Source: Frankiaceae bacterium (GTDB lineage: Bacteria; Actinomycetota; Actinomycetes; JAFAQI01). From it: a stretch of DNA of 15,098 nt. The notes below the pieces were generated by a model. It saw only the letters and a program-made list of their open reading frames with translations, was not told the origin of the DNA and did not search any database. How positions within the stretch are numbered: position 1 is the first letter of the stretch; each line of letters opens with the position of its first letter. The stretch is taken from positions 1 to 15,098 of the forward strand of contig JAVEEH010000195.1 of NCBI GenBank assembly GCA_030840545.1. Reading direction: 5' to 3'. Of this stretch, positions 13,503 through 15,098 are shown piece by piece. The translations under genes and the position numbers were made by a program.

Positions 13503-14909
13503 TCAGATGCCGGCCAACGCAGCTGCGGCGTCGCGGCTGGCGCCGGCCGCGACGGCGTCGTACGACGGCTCACCAGCCTGCTCACGCCACCAGCTCTGGC
13601 CCTCCGGCGGCAGCGAACCGATGGGGTCGTAGTAGTCGTAGAGCCTGCTCAGGGCCGCCGGGTCGTCGTGCTCTACGGACGTGCGGTAGTTCTTGGTCCA
13701 GTAGGAGACGCCCCGGACCCGGTCGTAGCTGTCGAGCTGATGCACCCAGCGCTTGCCGACGTAGGGCACGTCACACACGATGCGCGGCGTGGCGAAGCCG
13801 GGCAGGTAGCCCATGATCGCGTGCTGCAGCGCCTGCGCCTCGTGCACGGCGACCCGCCAGTGCTCGCTGCCGGGGATCATGTCGCACATGTAGAAGTAGT
13901 AGGGCAGGATCGCGGCCTCGTCCTGCAGCGCGAAACAGAGGTCGAGCAGGTCTTGCTGGGTCGCGTTGACCCCGCGCAGCAGCACCCCCTGGTTGCGCAC
14001 GTCGCGGATGCCGGTGTCGAGCATCGCGCGGGTGGCCCGCGCCACCAACGGCGTCACCGACTGGGCTGAGTTGATGTGCGTGTGGATGGCGATGCTGACG
14101 CCACGCTCGCGGGCGGTGGCACCGAGCCGCTCCATGCCGATGCGCACCTCGTCCTGCAGCCAGTGCTGAGGCAGGCCCATCAGCGCTTTGGTGGCCAGCC
14201 GGATGTCGCGGACGTTGTCGATCTCCAGCAGCCGGGTCATGAACGCTTCCAGCCGCGGCCAGGGCATGTTGGCCACGTCCCCGCCGGACACCACGACGTC
14301 ACGTACGCCGGGGGTGCGGCGCAGGTAGTCGATCATCGAATCGAGCCGGTCGACCGGCTTGAGCGAGAACTTGTGCTTGTCGACCTGCGGTGTCGAGTTG
14401 CCGACCAGGTCCATCCGGGTGCAGTGCCCGCAGTACTGCGGACAGGTGGGCAGCAGCTCGGCGAGCACCTTGGTGGGATACCGGTGGGTGAGTCCTTCGA
14501 CCACCCACATCTCCGCCTCGTGCAGTGAGTCCCGGGCTGACTTCGGATGGCTGGGCCAGACGGGGTCACGGTCTGAGAACGCGGGCAGCATGTAGCGGCG
14601 GACCGGGTCGGCGTACATCGCGTCGGTCGACGGCGCGTCGAACGGCACCATCGTGTTGACCATCTGCGGCGGGAGCAGGATGGACATGGTCGCCCGCTCG
14701 GCCTGGTCACGTTCCAGATCGGCATAGAAGGCGTCGTCGAGGAGGTCGGCATAGACCGCTCGGAGCTGCCGCACGTTCTTCACACAGTGCGCCCGCTGCC
14801 ACTGGGCGCTGCGCCAGTCCTCCTCGGACACCCCGTCGAAGCCGGGCAGCCGGCGCCAGTCCGGCTCCACCAGCTCGCGGGCGGCGTACTCGTACGGCTG
14901 CTCCAGCAT
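13503..14909 (-). CDS. kamA: L-lysine 2,3-aminomutase (radical SAM, PLP)
   Basis: The 468-aa enzyme converts L-lysine to L-beta-lysine using S-adenosylmethionine, a 4Fe-4S cluster and pyridoxal phosphate. The cluster motif is CPQYCGHC (C156, C160, C163), followed by T-R165, which matches R134 of the clostridial enzyme that holds the lysine carboxylate. VVSGGD (207-211) is the SAM-contact region. D343 (MCDMIPGSEH) and D380 (IVCDVPYVGKR) fit the two aspartates that bind the lysine epsilon-amino group (D293 and D330), and K386 fits the PLP lysine (K337), with a spacing one residue shorter. Glutamate aminomutase and EpmB lack this full set, so lysine is the likely substrate. The ATG at 14909 is preceded by a leaderless-type promoter rather than a ribosome site; the frame extends 40 codons further without support. 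It diverges from kdd. Confidence 0.9.
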   Translation of the reverse strand: MLEQPYEYAARELVEPDWRRLPGFDGVSEEDWRSAQWQRAHCVKNVRQLRAVYADLLDDAFYADLERDQAERATMSILLPPQMVNTMVPFDAPSTDAMYADPVRRYMLPAFSDRDPVWPSHPKSARDSLHEAEMWVVEGLTHRYPTKVLAELLPTCPQYCGHCTRMDLVGNSTPQVDKHKFSLKPVDRLDSMIDYLRRTPGVRDVVVSGGDVANMPWPRLEAFMTRLLEIDNVRDIRLATKALMGLPQHWLQDEVRIGMERLGATARERGVSIAIHTHINSAQSVTPLVARATRAMLDTGIRDVRNQGVLLRGVNATQQDLLDLCFALQDEAAILPYYFYMCDMIPGSEHWRVAVHEAQALQHAIMGYLPGFATPRIVCDVPYVGKRWVHQLDSYDRVRGVSYWTKNYRTSVEHDDPAALSRLYDYYDPIGSLPPEGQSWWREQAGEPSYDAVAAGASRDAAAALAGI

Positions 14910-14916
14910 GGGGGTG

Positions 14917-14945
14917 ATCTTACGGGAGGATCTTCGGCAGTTCAG
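14917..14945 (-). promoter_or_regulatory. Probable leaderless promoter of kamA
   Basis: On the minus strand TAAGAT (14922-14917) fits TAnnnT and ends 7 nt before the kamA ATG, so the transcript would start at or next to the start codon. CTGAAC (14945-14940) is a weak -35 at 17 nt. No Shine-Dalgarno is seen upstream of this ATG. Confidence 0.5.
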
Positions 14946-14962
14946 CTCTCTCGCGATAGGTT
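14934..14962 (+). promoter_or_regulatory. Probable promoter of kdd
   Basis: TCGGCA (14934-14939), a 17-nt spacer and TAGGTT (14957-14962) make a plausible SigA-type promoter. Transcription would begin near 14969, giving a leader of about 25 nt that includes the kdd ribosome site. Its -35 lies directly against the kamA -35, so both promoters share an 84-bp intergenic region and could answer to one regulator. Confidence 0.45.
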
Positions 14963-14993
14963 CTCCACCGAACTGGCCAGGAAGAGGTGCGGA

Positions 14994-15098
14994 GTGACCG
15001 TGGGGACCGAACGCGCGCTCGGCGTGCACCGGGTGCTGGAGCCCGTCGGCGTGCTGCCGCAGGCGGCCCGCCGGCTGGACGCCGACCCGGCGATCGGT
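14994..15098 (+). CDS. kdd: L-erythro-3,5-diaminohexanoate dehydrogenase, N-terminal fragment
   Basis: Only the first 35 codons are inside the window; the frame runs off the right edge. The segment ALGVHRVLEPVGVLPQAARR resembles the N-terminus I recall for Kdd proteins (a G-x-HRV-x-EP-x-GVLPQPAW pattern). Kdd oxidatively deaminates 3,5-diaminohexanoate to 5-amino-3-oxohexanoate with NAD(P)+, the step after the two lysine aminomutases. The GTG at 14994 has AAGAGG 6 nt upstream; a GTG two codons later is a less well spaced alternative. Divergence from kamA strongly supports the assignment, because these genes usually cluster. The identity rests on a short stretch plus context, and the dehydrogenase domain itself cannot be checked here. 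Confidence 0.8.
   Translation, partial: MTVGTERALGVHRVLEPVGVLPQAARRLDADPAIG

Overview
The window reads as a stretch of chromosome from a high-GC Actinomycetota bacterium. The evidence is strong GC bias at third codon positions, several GTG starts, promoters that look leaderless, and families typical of actinobacteria: HelY, an actinobacterial-type SpoIIE/ATPase regulator and a CsbD-like protein. The order cannot be fixed from the sequence. A helY gene next to a stand-alone 5'-3' exonuclease gene is an arrangement I recall from other actinobacteria such as Mycobacterium. No tRNA, rRNA, CRISPR array, insertion sequence or prophage gene was seen, and no gap between genes exceeds 300 bases.

Layout. 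(1) 1-3288: the 3' part of the helicase gene helY (+), converging on and overlapping by 19 bp a minus-strand pair, a YciI-like protein followed by a 5'-3' exonuclease. (2) 3424-7238: a tight plus-strand run of a secreted lysyl-oxidase-like protein, an M24 metallopeptidase and an acyl-CoA dehydrogenase, with a 9-nt gap and then a 1-nt overlap. (3) 7325-11296: a large stress-signalling protein (RsbW-like ATPase, two GAF-like domains, SpoIIE phosphatase), then a CsbD-like coiled-coil protein and a second coiled-coil protein that overlap by 4 nt, closed by a long hairpin terminator. (4) 11366-12898: DUF1697 (-), a structured leader, a 69-aa secreted protein with its own strong terminator, and an Lrp/AsnC regulator with a leaderless promoter. 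(5) 13036-15098: a secreted CAP-domain protein, then a divergent pair made of lysine 2,3-aminomutase (kamA, -) and the first 35 codons of 3,5-diaminohexanoate dehydrogenase (kdd, +).

How the genes fit together. kamA and kdd belong to the 3-keto-5-aminohexanoate route of lysine breakdown, so the rest of that pathway probably lies just past the right edge; the nearby Lrp/AsnC gene is a candidate regulator. The ATPase/SpoIIE protein looks like a partner-switching regulator of an alternative sigma factor. The next genes encode CsbD-like products behind a possible SigB/SigF-type promoter, suggesting a local stress module.

The most interesting points are: a lysyl oxidase with a full catalytic set in its C-terminal half and a degenerate copy of the same fold in its N-terminal half; the kinase-plus-phosphatase fusion with its coiled-coil neighbours; the structured leader, mini-protein and terminator unit at 12018-12419; and a branched or dyad element before the CAP-domain gene.
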